The notes: generated from the sequence alone by a model not told the origin. Positions 53,911 through 64,000 are shown, counted from the stretch's first letter. The stretch: DNA of 64,000 nucleotides from Taudactylus pleione (GCA_031769625.1 JAUIMM010000885.1:5124001-5188000), one strand, 5' to 3'. Program-made: numbers and translations.

Positions 53911-54380
53911 GGCAAAAAAACTAACAGTGTTTCTACTTTTAATTTCCTGTTCAAAACACAAATATCTTTTGTTACTTTTATACTACTTTACATTGCTACG
54001 TTCTGTCTGTTTTTCACCAAAACCTGATCTGGGCAGACTTGTAATTACTTTACTTCCAGCCAGAGAAAAGTTTAATAACTCTGATGTTACACAATAATGT
54101 TCCAGAGTGTGACCTTTCTGCAGTGCCCATAACCCCACCGGCAGCATTAACTCCAATAACCTCTTTTTAGAACCAAACCTTTTGCACCATTCCGGCTACA
54201 GATTATTATCAGTTGTTAATTTCCTGAAAGGATTCTACTTTCCGGTTCTTTTTCATTACGATGAAGTTATGTCCATTTAGTTTCTCCTGCCCTCAGGTGA
54301 GTGTTCTCTGGTTGCCATCTCTATTTGCATTTCTAGATTAACCCCTATTGAATGTCTTATAAATGGTACAAAACAGAGTA
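53911..54380. promoter_or_regulatory. Candidate conserved non-coding element (weak)
   Basis: Repeat-free with GAGTGTGACCTTTCTGCAG, AACCCCACCGGCAGCATTAA and TCCTGCCCTCAGGTGAGTG; the last resembles a splice donor (junction about 54296/54297), but no exon with a recognisable protein precedes it. Confidence 0.25.
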
Positions 54381-55460
54381 GTTGCCGGTAGTTAGTTTTA
54401 CATTAGTGAGGTATCTGCAATGGGTGCAGGGTGTATGCAGGTCCTGCGCTGTAAGGGGGTTCCGCGCTGCCTACCTTGTACCCAGAAAAAAGTCTGACCA
54501 GGTGGCTGCTGGTGCCCTATTTATGGAAATAGAATATTGCACATACACAGAAGATAGTGATGTAGCAGTTACAGTATCTTCTATGCAGATGCTGGCACCA
54601 CATTTCCAAGGGGAGGGGCACATGCAAAAATCTTCCACACGGTTCATTGAAAATGGAGCGCACCATGCATATATGGGGCAGAGCAATAGCTACTGGAATG
54701 TCGGTCTTTCCCGCTGCAAGGAGGTTGACAGACAGCAAAGGGAGAATTGGGGAGCGGGTACGGAAGGGTGGGAGGGAAAGAGGGTGGGAAACACAGGAAA
54801 AAGAGGCAGATCCCTACCTAACAGATAGCTCAAGTAACACATTTCCAACCGTAAAACACACGACCCCCCCCCCCCCCCCCTGCAAAAAACCTGATTGGCC
54901 ATGTTGTCAGGCAAATTTAACTTCCAGTACTAATTTCCTGCAAAAGATGTCCCCAACATTCCACTCTCTATGGGTTTAAGTTCTCACCTGCTCATAACCT
55001 GCCAACAAAGAGATGAATACATGTCAACTGAGGAGAGCACTTACTCCAGCAAGGGGCTCAGGAAAAAGCCCAACCATAAGCCCCGACAGAACCTCCTTCC
55101 CCACCATATCTTTGACAATATGGGGCATTTCAATAGTAGACCGCAGTATTCTAGAGGAACTCACAGTCACTGTGCCATACACTGAGAGCTAAAACTCCTC
55201 CATAAATCTCGGAAGCAAAAAACCTACCTCCACCTGAAGTGAGTACAGATCCCATCACTTACACAAGGGACTCATGCACAACAGGATGAAGCCTTACTTA
55301 GTAACCCTGAACCCAGGGGATCAAACAGCAGTAGATGGCCTGGACAACTTGGGGCATTCTCTATCTAGATGTGGCACCCCACAATGCAAGCAGAGGTGTC
55401 TAAATTGACACTAAGACCCAGATGCACAATCTGACATAGACCCCCCCCCCCCGGCTACTT
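54381..55460. other. Unclassified DNA with poly-C tracts
   Basis: Poly-C runs occur at about 54866-54881 and 55441-55452. A 148-codon plus frame (54382-54828) and others lack recognisable domains. 54940-55445 could be an old LINE segment, but I cannot show it. Confidence 0.35.
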
Positions 55461-56719
55461 TAGAGGCAAGCACCAGGGTAAAGGTGCCCACTACAGATAC
55501 CAGGAGCCAAGGTCTAAGGGGACATCAGAAGGGTTAGTAGTTGTAATGCCAAGTCTTGCCTGGAATTTATTTATTATTTATAGTTGTTGTCACCACCACC
55601 CTCCTCATACTTTCCACCTCTCTCCTACTCTCCTCCACTTCTCCCTCCCCCGCTGTCTGTGTCTATAACTCACCCGTCACTCTCTCCTGTGCATCACTGA
55701 CACAGGTGGGAGGGGTTTAGAGTTCATACCAACTGTCATTGCATGCCAATGTGCTGTCATACTTTTTATCAGCAGTCGGTTTTATTAAATAGATATATAG
55801 AGTAGGGATAAATTAGTTCTTATACAGGTTTCAGTTTGAACTACATTAGTTGTGTATTACCTTCTCTAACAAGTACACATATTTCATACTGACTGCAAAA
55901 ACCTTTATAGTAAAAAATAGTTCTCATTACACTCAAATAAGTTTTATTCATGCAAAAAATGTCTGAAGCATCTTTTGGCCAATTTGCTTTTACATTTGCT
56001 TTGCTTGAGCCCTGTAGTATTCTCATGCTCAAATGCATCTTCATTTCCTTTTCTAAATATATATCAGCAGTGTTTTAGCTTTGCCACTTCCAATCAGTGG
56101 CGTAAACTTACAGCAGGGCTTACCCTGAACACAGGAACGTTAAGCTTGACCTGCAGCTACAGAACACGACTCAAACGACGCGCCCCCCAACCGCTTCTTC
56201 TCTCTTTCCTGAATATCACTTCTGTCTCAATGTTACAGGAGATAAAAATAAAATAATAAAAACATGTAAAATTAATTTCAACACCTCTCTGCTGTAATGT
56301 TGTTCTTACACAAGTTTTCATCTTTTAATACACACAGCCATCTGTTTCCAAAATTCATAGTCTTTCACAACTCTCTTTTTGGTATTAGTTTTTTCATGTA
56401 GACTGTGCTGGTTTTTTTTTCCATTTTCTTTTAGTTTTGAATTGTTTTCCAGCCTGGCTTTTGTCACGAGAGGTTCTGCGCTTACTACTGGTAAACCATC
56501 CTAAAAACAGTAGCCTTGTGGACTCATGAATCAGAATTCTAAAAACACAAAGTTATTTATGTATGTGGCTACAAAAATGTTGTGTATAGGAATAGAATAA
56601 AACAAAAATTGATTACCTCCCTGTTATCTTGAGAATCACCTTTGGACCCTTTGCATATTTTATTCACTGATTCCTCTGGGGAAATGGACTGAAACGCGTC
56701 AACCTCATCAGTGGATTCT
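55461..56719. other. Low-copy AT-rich DNA
   Basis: Nothing is recognised except the core CTGGGGAAATGGACTG then AAACGCGTCAACC at about 56678-56705, shared with repeats at 35260 and 37400. Confidence 0.4.
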
Positions 56720-57319
56720 GGGCCTGATACAGAGCCGCTCGTAAGTGGCCACTCGTTCGCTCTGAGCGATGTTCACACAACTGCGCATGCATATGGGTCG
56801 TAATGCGCATGCGCAAACCAGTCATTGCGGTCAGAAATCGTGCGCGGGCAAAACAGCGAGGGGCTGCTAATTTGATTGACAGAATGTACTGTTTGTGGGC
56901 GTTAACAGGTGAAGGTGCTTGAAAACGGGGGAGTGGAGATCCGAACGCAGGCGTGCCTAACGGTCAAAAGGGCGTTTAATGGGAGTGCATAATTAGTAAA
57001 GGAGCATCATCGACCACGTCATTTGATTGTCTTTTAGCCTGAACTGCTCGCAGCGATAGCGGTAAGAAAAACCTACCACAAGCACTGCGAGCAGTTCAGA
57101 TGCCTTTCGATGTACCCGATTAATCTAATAAATACCGGAGATGACGTGTGATGCGAACGGCAAAGGTGGCGTCTTTACAAAATAGCGAGCGCATTTTTCG
57201 TTCGCTCGCTCAGACATAGAGGCGTCAACAAACCGCAAAGTGCGAGCGCTCAATTTAAATAGCCGGCCCCTTTTTTGGAACGACCGTCTGCAAATAGCGT
57301 CCAGCTCTGAATCAGGCCC
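56720..57319 (-). mobile_element. Family A MITE, complete (600 bp), inverted
   Basis: The ends GGGCCTGATACAGAGCC and GCTCTGAATCAGGCCC are flanked by TCT and TAT (2 of 3). It is the reverse complement of 50191-50806, for instance GAGATGACGTGTGATGCGAA here against CATCCTACGTCATCTC there. Confidence 0.92.
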
Positions 57320-57377
57320 TATTTCCGCTCTGTCATTGTGGATGGTTGTGCAGCAGAGAAAATTCTCACTAATATCA

Positions 57378-57386
57378 TTATATACA

Positions 57387-57425
<39 letters not shown>

Positions 57426-57465
57426 TATATAGTATATATATATATCTATATATATATATATCAGT
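57378..57465. repeat. (TA)n-rich microsatellite
   Basis: Interrupted TA runs with ATATATAGTATATATATATA variants. Confidence 0.95.
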
Positions 57466-58208
57466 ATGATAGACGTGTGGAGGACACAATCTTAGCTAGA
57501 CAAATATACAAACATGGAGATTTGAGTATAACCTGGGGATTTAAAAGATACATAGTAATCCCCAGGGTAATAAATATTTGGAAACTTAATCAGATACTTT
57601 GTATCCATCATTGCCCGTTTACATTACAGTGTGTGATGTTTCTGAGATGATTTGAATCATGGGCCCATGAACAAACACTTGGAAAAATCGAGACTTACAC
57701 ACATCTTTTCAAGTAATATACATTTATTGGTGATTAAATCTGTTTATTTATTATAGCTTTTGTTGGAACATTGAAATCACATTACCATTTTAATTCACAT
57801 AGGAGCCCTGTGCGGCCGGGCTTATTTTAATACACTTATTTCCCTTCTTTAAACATACACATATACTTTATTATATTTCACTGTCCTGTTTCTTTATGTT
57901 TTATATTTTAATAAACATATAATAAAAGTTATAATTTAATAAAAGTGCATCCATTAATGACAATTCTTTATTTGTTTATACTTTGTAATAATTGTCAGCT
58001 GGCGGCTGTGTGTTTGTAAACTGTGTAGGGCAGACCGCTCTCACTGGTGTCTGCCCTACACTTGTGGGGGCGGGGGACTAGCGGGGGTAGTCCACCCCTT
58101 GGCTGCTGGTGACACTGCTGGACGACACCCCCTTTGGTCGGCGTCCCTGATGAGTGCCATCCTGGCCAATGGGTAGATACGCCCACGTGTGTGTGTGTAA
58201 TTGTGTGT
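57466..58208. other. AT-rich DNA, then a GC-rich unclassified repeat
   Basis: 57470-57990 is AT-rich without features. 57990-58180 is GC-rich with GTGTAGGGCAGACCGCTCTC facing GTGTCTGCCCTACAC, an imperfect hairpin similar in design to GTGTAGCGCCGACCGCAATC at about 59394 inside family E. (TG)n follows at about 58187-58215. Confidence 0.45.
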
Positions 58209-58379
58209 GTGATTGCCAGTGGCGTAACTAGGGTATTTGGAGCTCAGGGCAAATTTGAAAAGGGAGACCCCCCCCCGATGTGCGGCGCAAAAAAAATGGG
58301 CGTGGTCACTTAAAAATGGGGCGTGTCAACATGACACACCCCTTTATTTCACACTGAACATTCCTATCCATATGCACCT

Positions 58380-58990
58380 TAACCCCAGTAGTACCCCTTA
58401 TACAGTACCCCCAGTATGGAGTTGTGGTCCCTCTTATGCAGGCCCATAGTAGTGCCCCTTATACAGTATCCTCAGAAGTGGTCCCGCCAAATGCAGTGCC
58501 CCATGTAGTGTTCCCCCTTATGCAGTGCCCCCAGTAGCAGTCCCCACAATGCAGTGCGCCCAGTAGCGGTATCCCCTTATGCAGTGCCCTTTATATGGTG
58601 CCCCCAGTAGTAGTCCCCCCCCCTATGCTGTGCCCTTTATATAGTGCCCCCAGCAGTAGTCCCCCCCCTTGCAGTTTTCCCAGTAGTGGTCCCTTATGCA
58701 GTAGTGATCCCCCCTATCCAGTGCCCCCTGTAATGGCCCTTCCTATTATTGCCCCCAGTAGTGGTCCCCCTAGTGCAGTGCCTCTACTAGTAGGCCCCTT
58801 TTATAATGCCCCCAGTGGTAGTTCCCCCCCAAGTAGTAGTCCCCAGTAGAGGTTCTCCCTCCCGATTAAGTGCCCCCAGTAGTAGCCACCCCCCCAGTAG
58901 AGGTCCTCCCAATAATGGTGCCCCCACCACCAGTAGAGGTCCTCCCAGTAGTAGCCACCCCCCTCCCCCGTTCTGCAGATAGGTAAAAAA
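58380..58990. repeat. Degenerate minisatellite in family E
   Basis: Units of roughly 27-35 bases built from CCCAGTAGTAGTCCCC and CTTATGCAGTGCCC. It is the same array, in reverse, as 14000-14255. The proline/serine-rich frame (58595-58849) is a product of it. Confidence 0.85.
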
Positions 58991-59018
58991 AAAAATATGT
59001 ATATATATATATAAACAT

Positions 59019-59135
59019 ACTTACCTGAATCCACGCTGCTGCTGCTGCTCCGGTCCGTGACGCCGCTCCCGCCGCCGCCCGCCAGTCCGCCCGGGCTGGC
59101 ACGCTCAGCATTATGGGACAGACGTCATGACGTCA
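59019..59135 (-). promoter_or_regulatory. CRE and strong splice-donor consensus in family E
   Basis: TGACGTCA (59128-59135), within GACGTCATGACGTCA, is a full CRE/ATF site. About 95 bases downstream on the minus strand, CAGGTAAGT (junction 59025/59024) is a perfect 5' splice consensus, with a GC- and CAG-rich segment in between. The order is conserved with 13878-13951. Promoter and exon function are inferred. Confidence 0.45.
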
Positions 59136-59547
59136 GTCCCATTACCCACTGCAGGAGCCGGATGGAAGTCTGGCTCTTGCAGTGGGTGCTGCTGCAGTCA
59201 ATGAGAGTCTATCTGACTCTCATTGGCTGCTGTTTAACACACGCATCGCCGCCAGCACTGGCAGCGATGTGTGTGTTATGCACAGCCTGAGCCCACCTCC
59301 TGGCGCTATTGGGCAAGCGCTCAGGGGGAGGGAACGGGCTCAGGTGTGCAGCACAGGACCGGCGCTGGAAACCTAGTGCCGGTCCTGTGTAAATGTGTAG
59401 CGCCGACCGCAATCACTGCGGTCAGCGCTACACTTGTGGATAACTAGGGCAGGCTGGACCGTGGCCGGCGGTGCCCCCCCGCGCCGCCGGTCCCACGGCG
59501 CCCAGGGCTCGCACCCTGCCCGACCACCCCTAGTTACGCCACTGGTG

Positions 59548-59612
59548 ATTGCGTGTGTGTGATTGTGTGTGTGATTGTGTGTGTGTGATTGTGTGTGTGT
59601 GATTGTGTGTGT
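59548..59612. repeat. (TG)n/GATTGTGTGTGT repeat
   Basis: TGTGATTGTGTGTG units follow the right end of family E. The same repeat lies before its left end (58187-58215), because the element inserted into a pre-existing TG-rich array. Confidence 0.9.
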
Positions 59613-60390
59613 GTTTCTAGTTGTACTTTTCTTAGTGTATCTTGGTGTTTATTTTAGTGTTTTTTAAGTAACCTGAGGGGCCTGTGCATATGGGGTCTTC
59701 TACGTTATTTAAAAAAAATGTGCTTGGTGCCTTTTTTTAACTACAATATTTCACAAAGATGCCTGACATATAGTTATATATTAGGGTAGATACTATACTT
59801 TTTTCACGGACTACTGGCAAAAATGACGCTAAGTTTACAAATTTGCAGAATTGTGTTTTTAAAATGATTGCTCAGAAAGAGACAATAACATTGATACAGA
59901 TTTTTAGTAATTGTCAGTAAAGCTTTAGAGCATAACCCCCTCTGAATGCCATCAGTGCGGAAATTGAACTCAGTGCCAATCATTTGTTAACAAGGTACAA
60001 ATGTGTACACCCCATCGCAACCACTGAGAAATCACCGCGTTAGGCTGCAGCTGAATAGGTGCAATGATACTGTGCTTATTATTACTATACACCTGGGTTG
60101 CATAAAAGAGATTTCATTTAGCAAAACAAGATGTTTAAATGAGAGGGAGAGGATGAAGATTACACTTACACTAATGGCAGCAGAAATCAGTACTTTTCTC
60201 TCTTCCAGTAAGTCTTCTTCCTCCTATATAATTCCATTGCTTCCGCCGTTCCTTCATACCCTGCTACAGGAGAAAGAGCACAGTCATTACTACCTCATTC
60301 CTTGACTTGTTACTGTCTGATTCCTCCTCCCTCAGGAAATGTATGGCACAATTTAAAATGCCTTCTGCATTGTTGAGGTATAAGGCTTGG
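59613..60390. other. Low-copy DNA, no gene recognised
   Basis: A 100-codon plus frame (60003-60305) lacks a recognisable domain. No repeats with clear ends. Confidence 0.4.
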
Positions 60391-60558
60391 GGGTCTATGT
60401 ACTAAGCAGTGTTAGCAGACAGAGTGAAAAGTGATAAGGTGCCAGCCAATCAGCTCCTAACTGTCATTTTTCAAATACAGCCTGTGAGATGGCAGTTGGG
60501 AGCTGATTGGCTGGCACCTTATCACTTTGTCTCCTAACACTGCTTAGTAAATAGACCC
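60391..60558. mobile_element. Family C palindromic MITE (168 bp)
   Basis: GGGTCTATGTACTAAGCAGT pairs with ACTGCTTAGTAAATAGACCC. The inner arms AAAGTGATAAGGTGCCAGCC and AATCAGCTCCTAACTGTCA face complementary copies around a short loop. Non-coding. Confidence 0.93.
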
Positions 60559-60734
60559 CTTGGAGTTGCCGCTACATCAGGCAGGCCCCGGTGCTAGAGT
60601 AAGGGTATGAACAATGGTGTGCGGCTGCGTGGCCATGCCACACTTGACATACTGTCCACTGCTGCAAAAAGAATGTGCGCCATGAAGCAGGGGGATTGGT
60701 GACGTGGGTCCCCCCAAAAGACTTGGGTAAAATT
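60559..60734. other. Low-copy DNA
   Basis: Short spacer without recognised features. Confidence 0.35.
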
Positions 60735-61016
60735 TAGAGATGTGCACTGACCCCCATGTTTAGTTTTGGTTCTGGATCTAGATTCATCTTCATGTTTTGG
60801 TTTTGGATCTGGATTGAAAAAAAAAAAATTGTTAAAAAGTTTTAAAAAAAACTGCTAAATAAAATCATGTGATTTTTGCAATCCAAAACCCAAAAATGTG
60901 CATTTAATATCTGAGGTTTTGAACCGCAAAAAACTCAGAACCGCTACTCGGATTTATCCGGATTCACGAAATTTGGGTGGATTTGGATTTCTGGAGAAGC
61001 GAACCACACTTCTCTA
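60735..61016 (+). mobile_element. Family F hAT MITE, complete (282 bp)
   Basis: TAGAGATGTGCACTG and CCACACTTCTCTA are the ends, and GTAAAATT is duplicated perfectly (60727-60734 and 61017-61024). Confidence 0.95.
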
Positions 61017-61024
61017 GTAAAATT

Positions 61025-62055
61025 TAATTACTGCACACCTCTCTCTGGACCCGTTTCGAGGCTCCTGGTACAGTAATTGTTACAGAAAACGTCATACTAA
61101 ATAGCATAAGTTTACAAAGCAATAAAAAAAACATATATTTTCAGCGACACAAACTATTTTTGTTCTGATGGGGAAAAAAAACAGCTAACACCCAGTATAA
61201 TGTTCCTCTGAAATCATTTGTAAATTGCTCACTTTTGAACCAGTTCCCTAGTAACTGCAAACAACACCTTTAATTGGTTTGACTGCGTCGCTGACATACT
61301 GCTGAGTGATTAGGTGTCCGCCTCTCAGCCGTCTGGAGCTGCAGAGCGTCAACGCTGACCTGAGCACTTTAACTAAATTTGGCGTTGATATGCCGAGCCA
61401 AACCGCGGAATCTCTGCCGTCCGGATCCCTTCACAATGAAATTACTGTAGTGGCTACAACATGGCTGCTCGGGGGCAAAGTTGTTGTTTTCAGACGGATT
61501 GAAAATGTGGATAATGAAAATGATTTTGCAGCCCAAAAGGGACATGTTATCTCAAAATAAACATATGCAATGGTAAAAACATGTTTGTAGAGAAAGCACA
61601 TCCTCTGGGTCTTCCAGATAAACTGTTTCTTGCGTGCGCTGGAATGTAATCTTCAGCCGAGAGCCAGTTCTTAAACATCTTGTCCCCCAGTGATGGGTGT
61701 TAGAGGAGGCTGTTAAAGTAAATATGTTTCATTAGTGATTATAACTATTTGGCTCTGGGGTCTGTAGGACTGGAATAGAGTTTGTACTAAACAGGACATT
61801 TGTGGAAATTGCACAATACAGGGCTACTACAGTTCCTTTTAACCAAAGCTAACCTCATAGGGATTGCCCCCACCAATTTACATGTAACATAGGGATGTGG
61901 TAAGAAAATAACCACGGTCTTTATTGTGCAATATATATAGTGTAGGATTGCAACAAGCAAATATTACACCAGTCTCCAAAACTTCAAGTGTTCCCAGAAG
62001 ACTCATCTTTTTAGGCAGCTTATCAAATCCCAGAACGAGCCATATAACATCCATA
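61025..62055. promoter_or_regulatory. Low-copy island; candidate conserved non-coding element
   Basis: About 61200-61560 is repeat-free, with TTTAATTGGTTTGACTGCG, CAACGCTGACCTGAGCACTT and ATTGAAAATGTGGATAATGA. An 84-codon plus frame (61306-61560) spans it; its product has no domain that I recognise. The rest of the span is ordinary unique DNA. Confidence 0.3.
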
Positions 62056-62063
62056 AGCTATCC

Positions 62064-62259
62064 CACAGGTTCTCAAACTCGGTCCTCAGGACCCCAAACA
62101 GTGCATGTTTTCCAGGTCTCCACACTGAATCAAGTGAAATAATTACCTCCATCTGTGGACCTTTTAAAATGTGTCAGTGAGTAATGATTACACCTGTGCA
62201 CCTGCTGGGCGACCTACAAAACTGTGTGGGGTCCCGAGGACCGAGTTTGAGAACCACTG
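62064..62259 (+). mobile_element. Family K hAT MITE, complete (196 bp)
   Basis: CACAGGTTCTCAAACTCGG and CCGAGTTTGAGAACCACTG are the ends, and AGCTATCC is duplicated perfectly (62056-62063 and 62260-62267). Confidence 0.96.
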
Positions 62260-62443
62260 AGCTATCCTAATCAATTACCTCCCCTCTATACAGTCCACAC
62301 ATGACTTTACATAGCTTCTCCTACTACACTCACACATTCCGCTAGCCCCAGACCAACATTGCTGTGTGACTGGATCATACAGCCCACCAAGAACCTCTGT
62401 AATCTGGCTGTAGTACATAGCACCTATCGTGTATCAATGCCTT
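62260..62443. other. Low-copy DNA
   Basis: Short spacer without recognised features. Confidence 0.35.
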
Positions 62444-62757
62444 TTTCCAGTGGTGAATCTATATTGGGTGCAGGCCTTCAGCGGGCGTGGTGCACAAGGG
62501 TCCCTGGGTCCAGAGGGGCCCACATGGCACACCCTGCACTTATGTTCTTTAACACTTATGGCTCTGGAGTCGGTGCTGCAAAAATCACCAGGAAAATGGC
62601 ACAGCAGCCATTTTCCCAGGGATTTGTGCATGCGTTGCAGAAATATCACCGGAAAAATGGCAGCTGCACCATTTTCCTAGAGGCCTGTGCGTGTACACGC
62701 CACGGGCACAGCACCAGAGTCTACTCTGTGCACTGCCAACTAGAGAGGAGGGGGTAA
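62444..62757. repeat. GC-rich interspersed repeat (copy 2 of 2)
   Basis: ATATTGGGTGCAGGC at the left and AAATCACCAGGAAAATGGC, CAGCCATTTTCCCAGG and GCACAGCACCAGAGTCTACT further in match the arrangement at 1990-2360. Paired AAAATGG/CCATTTT blocks give short hairpins. Confidence 0.6.
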
Positions 62758-62817
62758 GACTGAGAGACTGCACACGGGCTCCAGACAGAGACTGCACATG
62801 GTTTCCCTGCCTAATTC

Positions 62818-62970
62818 CCTATAGATTGAAAGCTTGTGAGCAGGACCCTCCTATCTCTTTGTCTGTCAGTTATTACCCAGTCCTGTTTTATGACTGTTTG
62901 TTCCCAATAGTAAAGTGCAATGTAATATGCTGGCGTAATATAGATAACTGTTAATAAATAAATAAACAAT
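62818..62970 (+). mobile_element. L2/CR1-type retrotransposon or SINE 3' tail
   Basis: GATTGAAAGCTTGTGAGCAG, CTCTTTGTCTGTCAGTTATT and GTTCCCAATAGTAAAGTGC, then TGCTGGCGTAATATAGATAA and an AATAAATA tail, follow the 3'-end pattern of L2-type elements common in amphibian genomes. The 5' portion is missing. Confidence 0.7.
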
Positions 62971-63166
62971 GCCCATACCCAAACCACATATCATACAAAA
63001 TTCCTGTGGTCACCAAAGGGGATCCCGCAAAAAAAAAAAAAGGAACTTTCTTGGCCGCCACTCCTGGTAAATTGGACCCGCGCCCAAACTTCATATTACA
63101 CAAGTCCCAGTGGTCCCCAAAGGGGGCCGCTTTGTAAAGGAGGAACCTTCAGGACCGCCATAATGG
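62971..63166. repeat. Tandem duplication of about 103 bp
   Basis: CCAAACCACATATCATACAA (about 62981) and CCAAACTTCATATTACACAA (about 63084) begin two diverged units, both continuing GTGGTC(A/C)CCAAAGGGG. An A-run lies near 63029. Confidence 0.75.
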
Positions 63167-63314
63167 GGGGTCTATTTACTGAGCAGTGTTAGGAGAATCA
63201 GCTCCCAACTGTCATTTTTCAAACACAGCCTGTGAGATGGCAGTTAGGAGCTGATTGGTTGGTACCTCATCACTTCTCACTCTGTCTCCTAACACTGCTT
63301 AATAAATAGACCCC
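63167..63314. mobile_element. Family C palindromic MITE (148 bp)
   Basis: GGGGTCTATTTACTGAGCAG pairs with CTGCTTAATAAATAGACCCC. AATCAGCTCCCAACTGTCA faces GGCAGTTAGGAGCTGATT. It lacks part of the left inner arm compared with 60391-60558. Confidence 0.9.
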
Positions 63315-63476
63315 CTGGATATTTCCCACCACTTTGTCACTATGCGTTCTTCATACCATACAGTACATGTAGGAAACAACCAACCTCTTCCCTGTACACA
63401 TCAACATCGGCTGTGACAAAAAGAAAATTTCCCATGCTGACAAAAGCATAAACAGTGAATACACGTGTGCTTATAC
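63315..63476. other. Low-copy DNA
   Basis: Short spacer without recognised features. Confidence 0.35.
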
Positions 63477-64000
63477 CAGAGCCGTAACTAGACTTTTTGG
63501 TGCCCTGTGCCAGAAAGAGCATTGGCGCCCCCCTCATTTTTCAAAGGGACATAATGCACCCAAAAAAGGGCCATGTCTTCATGGGGAAGGGCCAGGGAAG
63601 AGATAGGGGAGGCCAGGAGATGCTGGGGATAAATAGGGACATAATATAGTGCACCTGAGAGAGGGCCATGGCCTCATGGGGAAGGGCCAGGGAAGAGATA
63701 GGGGAGGCCAGGAGATGCTGGGGATAAATAGGGACATAATAGTGCACCTGAGAGAGGGCCATGGCCTCATGGGGAAGGGCCAGGGAAGAGATAGGGGAGG
63801 CCAGGAGATACTGGGGATATATAGGCACATAAGATAGTGCACCTGAGAGAGGACCATGGCCTCATGGGGAAGGGCCAGGGAAGAGATAGGAGAGGCCAGG
63901 AGATGCTGGGGATAAATAGGGACATAATATAGTGCACCTGAGAGAGGGCCATGGCCTCATGGGGAAGGGCCAGGGAAGAGATAGGAGAGGCCAGGAGATG
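63477..64000 (+). mobile_element. Family M hAT-like MITE with expanded array, runs off window
   Basis: It starts CAGAGCCGTAACTAGAC, matching the left end of 52021-52270, and then shares GGTGCCCTGTGCCAGA. The right end is outside the window because the internal unit is tandemly repeated. Confidence 0.85.
63546..64000. repeat. 90-95-bp tandem array, at least 4.8 units
   Basis: GGGACATAAT or a close variant begins units at 63546, 63636, 63731, 63824 and 63919 (steps 90, 95, 93 and 95). Each unit carries GGGCCATGGCCTCATGGGGA and GGGAAGAGATAGGGGAGGCC. Units are nearly identical, so amplification is recent. The 92-95-codon minus frames are repeat products. Confidence 0.95.

Larger units (their letters stand above)
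58217..59544 (+). mobile_element. Family E hAT-like element, complete (1328 bp)
   Basis: CAGTGGCGTAACTAGG and CCTAGTTACGCCACTG are terminal inverted repeats, and GTGATTGC is duplicated perfectly (58209-58216 and 59545-59552). The left half is a minisatellite (58380-58990). The right half is GC-rich with CRE, splice-donor consensus on the minus strand, and hairpins near 59394-59432. It has no transposase, so it depends on an autonomous hAT elsewhere. It is the reference copy for 12418-14303. Confidence 0.93.

Noticed and set aside
54270..54310. Exon end with GTGAGT donor
   Set aside because: CTCAGGTGAGTG fits a donor, but no upstream open exon with a recognisable product is present.
1..64000. 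Bacterial, phage or plasmid gene system
   Set aside because: No dense coding, operon structure or prokaryotic signals; SINE, LTR, hAT and microsatellite content is vertebrate.

Overview
This window looks like nuclear, non-coding vertebrate DNA, most probably from a large, repeat-rich anuran (frog or toad) genome. That assignment is inferred from the repeat repertoire: a minus-strand tRNA-derived SINE with an (ATT)n tail, an L2/CR1-type 3' tail, palindromic elements carrying CCAATCAG, hAT elements with perfect 8-bp target duplications, and CpG-rich short DNA transposons. I found no protein-coding gene, rRNA or functional tRNA gene that I can defend. The long open frames all fall inside simple repeats, minisatellites or transposon copies, or are short frames without a recognisable domain. 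No prokaryotic or phage-type system is present.

Layout. 1-3480 holds truncated CpG-rich MITEs, a perfect 28-bp hairpin, and a palindromic MITE whose core has been amplified into five 76-bp units. 3480-6400 is mostly low-copy sequence. 6410-7870 is a 1.45-kb polypurine tract with a 221-bp higher-order repeat. 7880-10326 is mostly low-copy. 10327-20963 is a dense nest of transposons: a 1.9-kb hAT interrupted by a solo-LTR-like element, several roughly 550-bp MITEs, a SINE, telomere-motif-rich elements, and an older hAT MITE split by two younger MITEs. 20964-23060 is low-copy and contains the best candidate conserved non-coding element (about 21490-21900). 23066-23765 is a CA-rich minisatellite. 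23872-48770 alternates MITEs, two LTR-like elements and low-copy islands. 48770-64000 continues in the same way, with a Tigger-like mariner copy, a 1.3-kb hAT with captured promoter-like sequence, and a hAT whose 94-bp minisatellite runs off the window edge.

Repeat families (labels used in the entries). A, A2, B and D are 400-620 bp MITEs with GGGCCTGATTCAG-type ends and 3-bp target duplications. C and H are palindromic MITEs containing CCAATCAG. E and M are hAT-like elements with GTAACTAG-type ends. F is a hAT MITE with TAGAGATGTGCG ends. G is an element with an internal CCTAACCCTAACC minisatellite. I and K are further hAT-like elements. L is a short MITE with ACACATCCACTAA ends. Insertions inside insertions give a relative chronology: F predates A and D; G predates B; E predates the LTR-like element at 12701.

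Worth following up: the splice-donor plus CRE-like module carried by family E, the intron-like layout of family G, tandem amplification inside mobile elements, and low-copy islands that may be conserved regulatory DNA. Family names and coordinates come from reading the sequence by eye. No database search or alignment was run.
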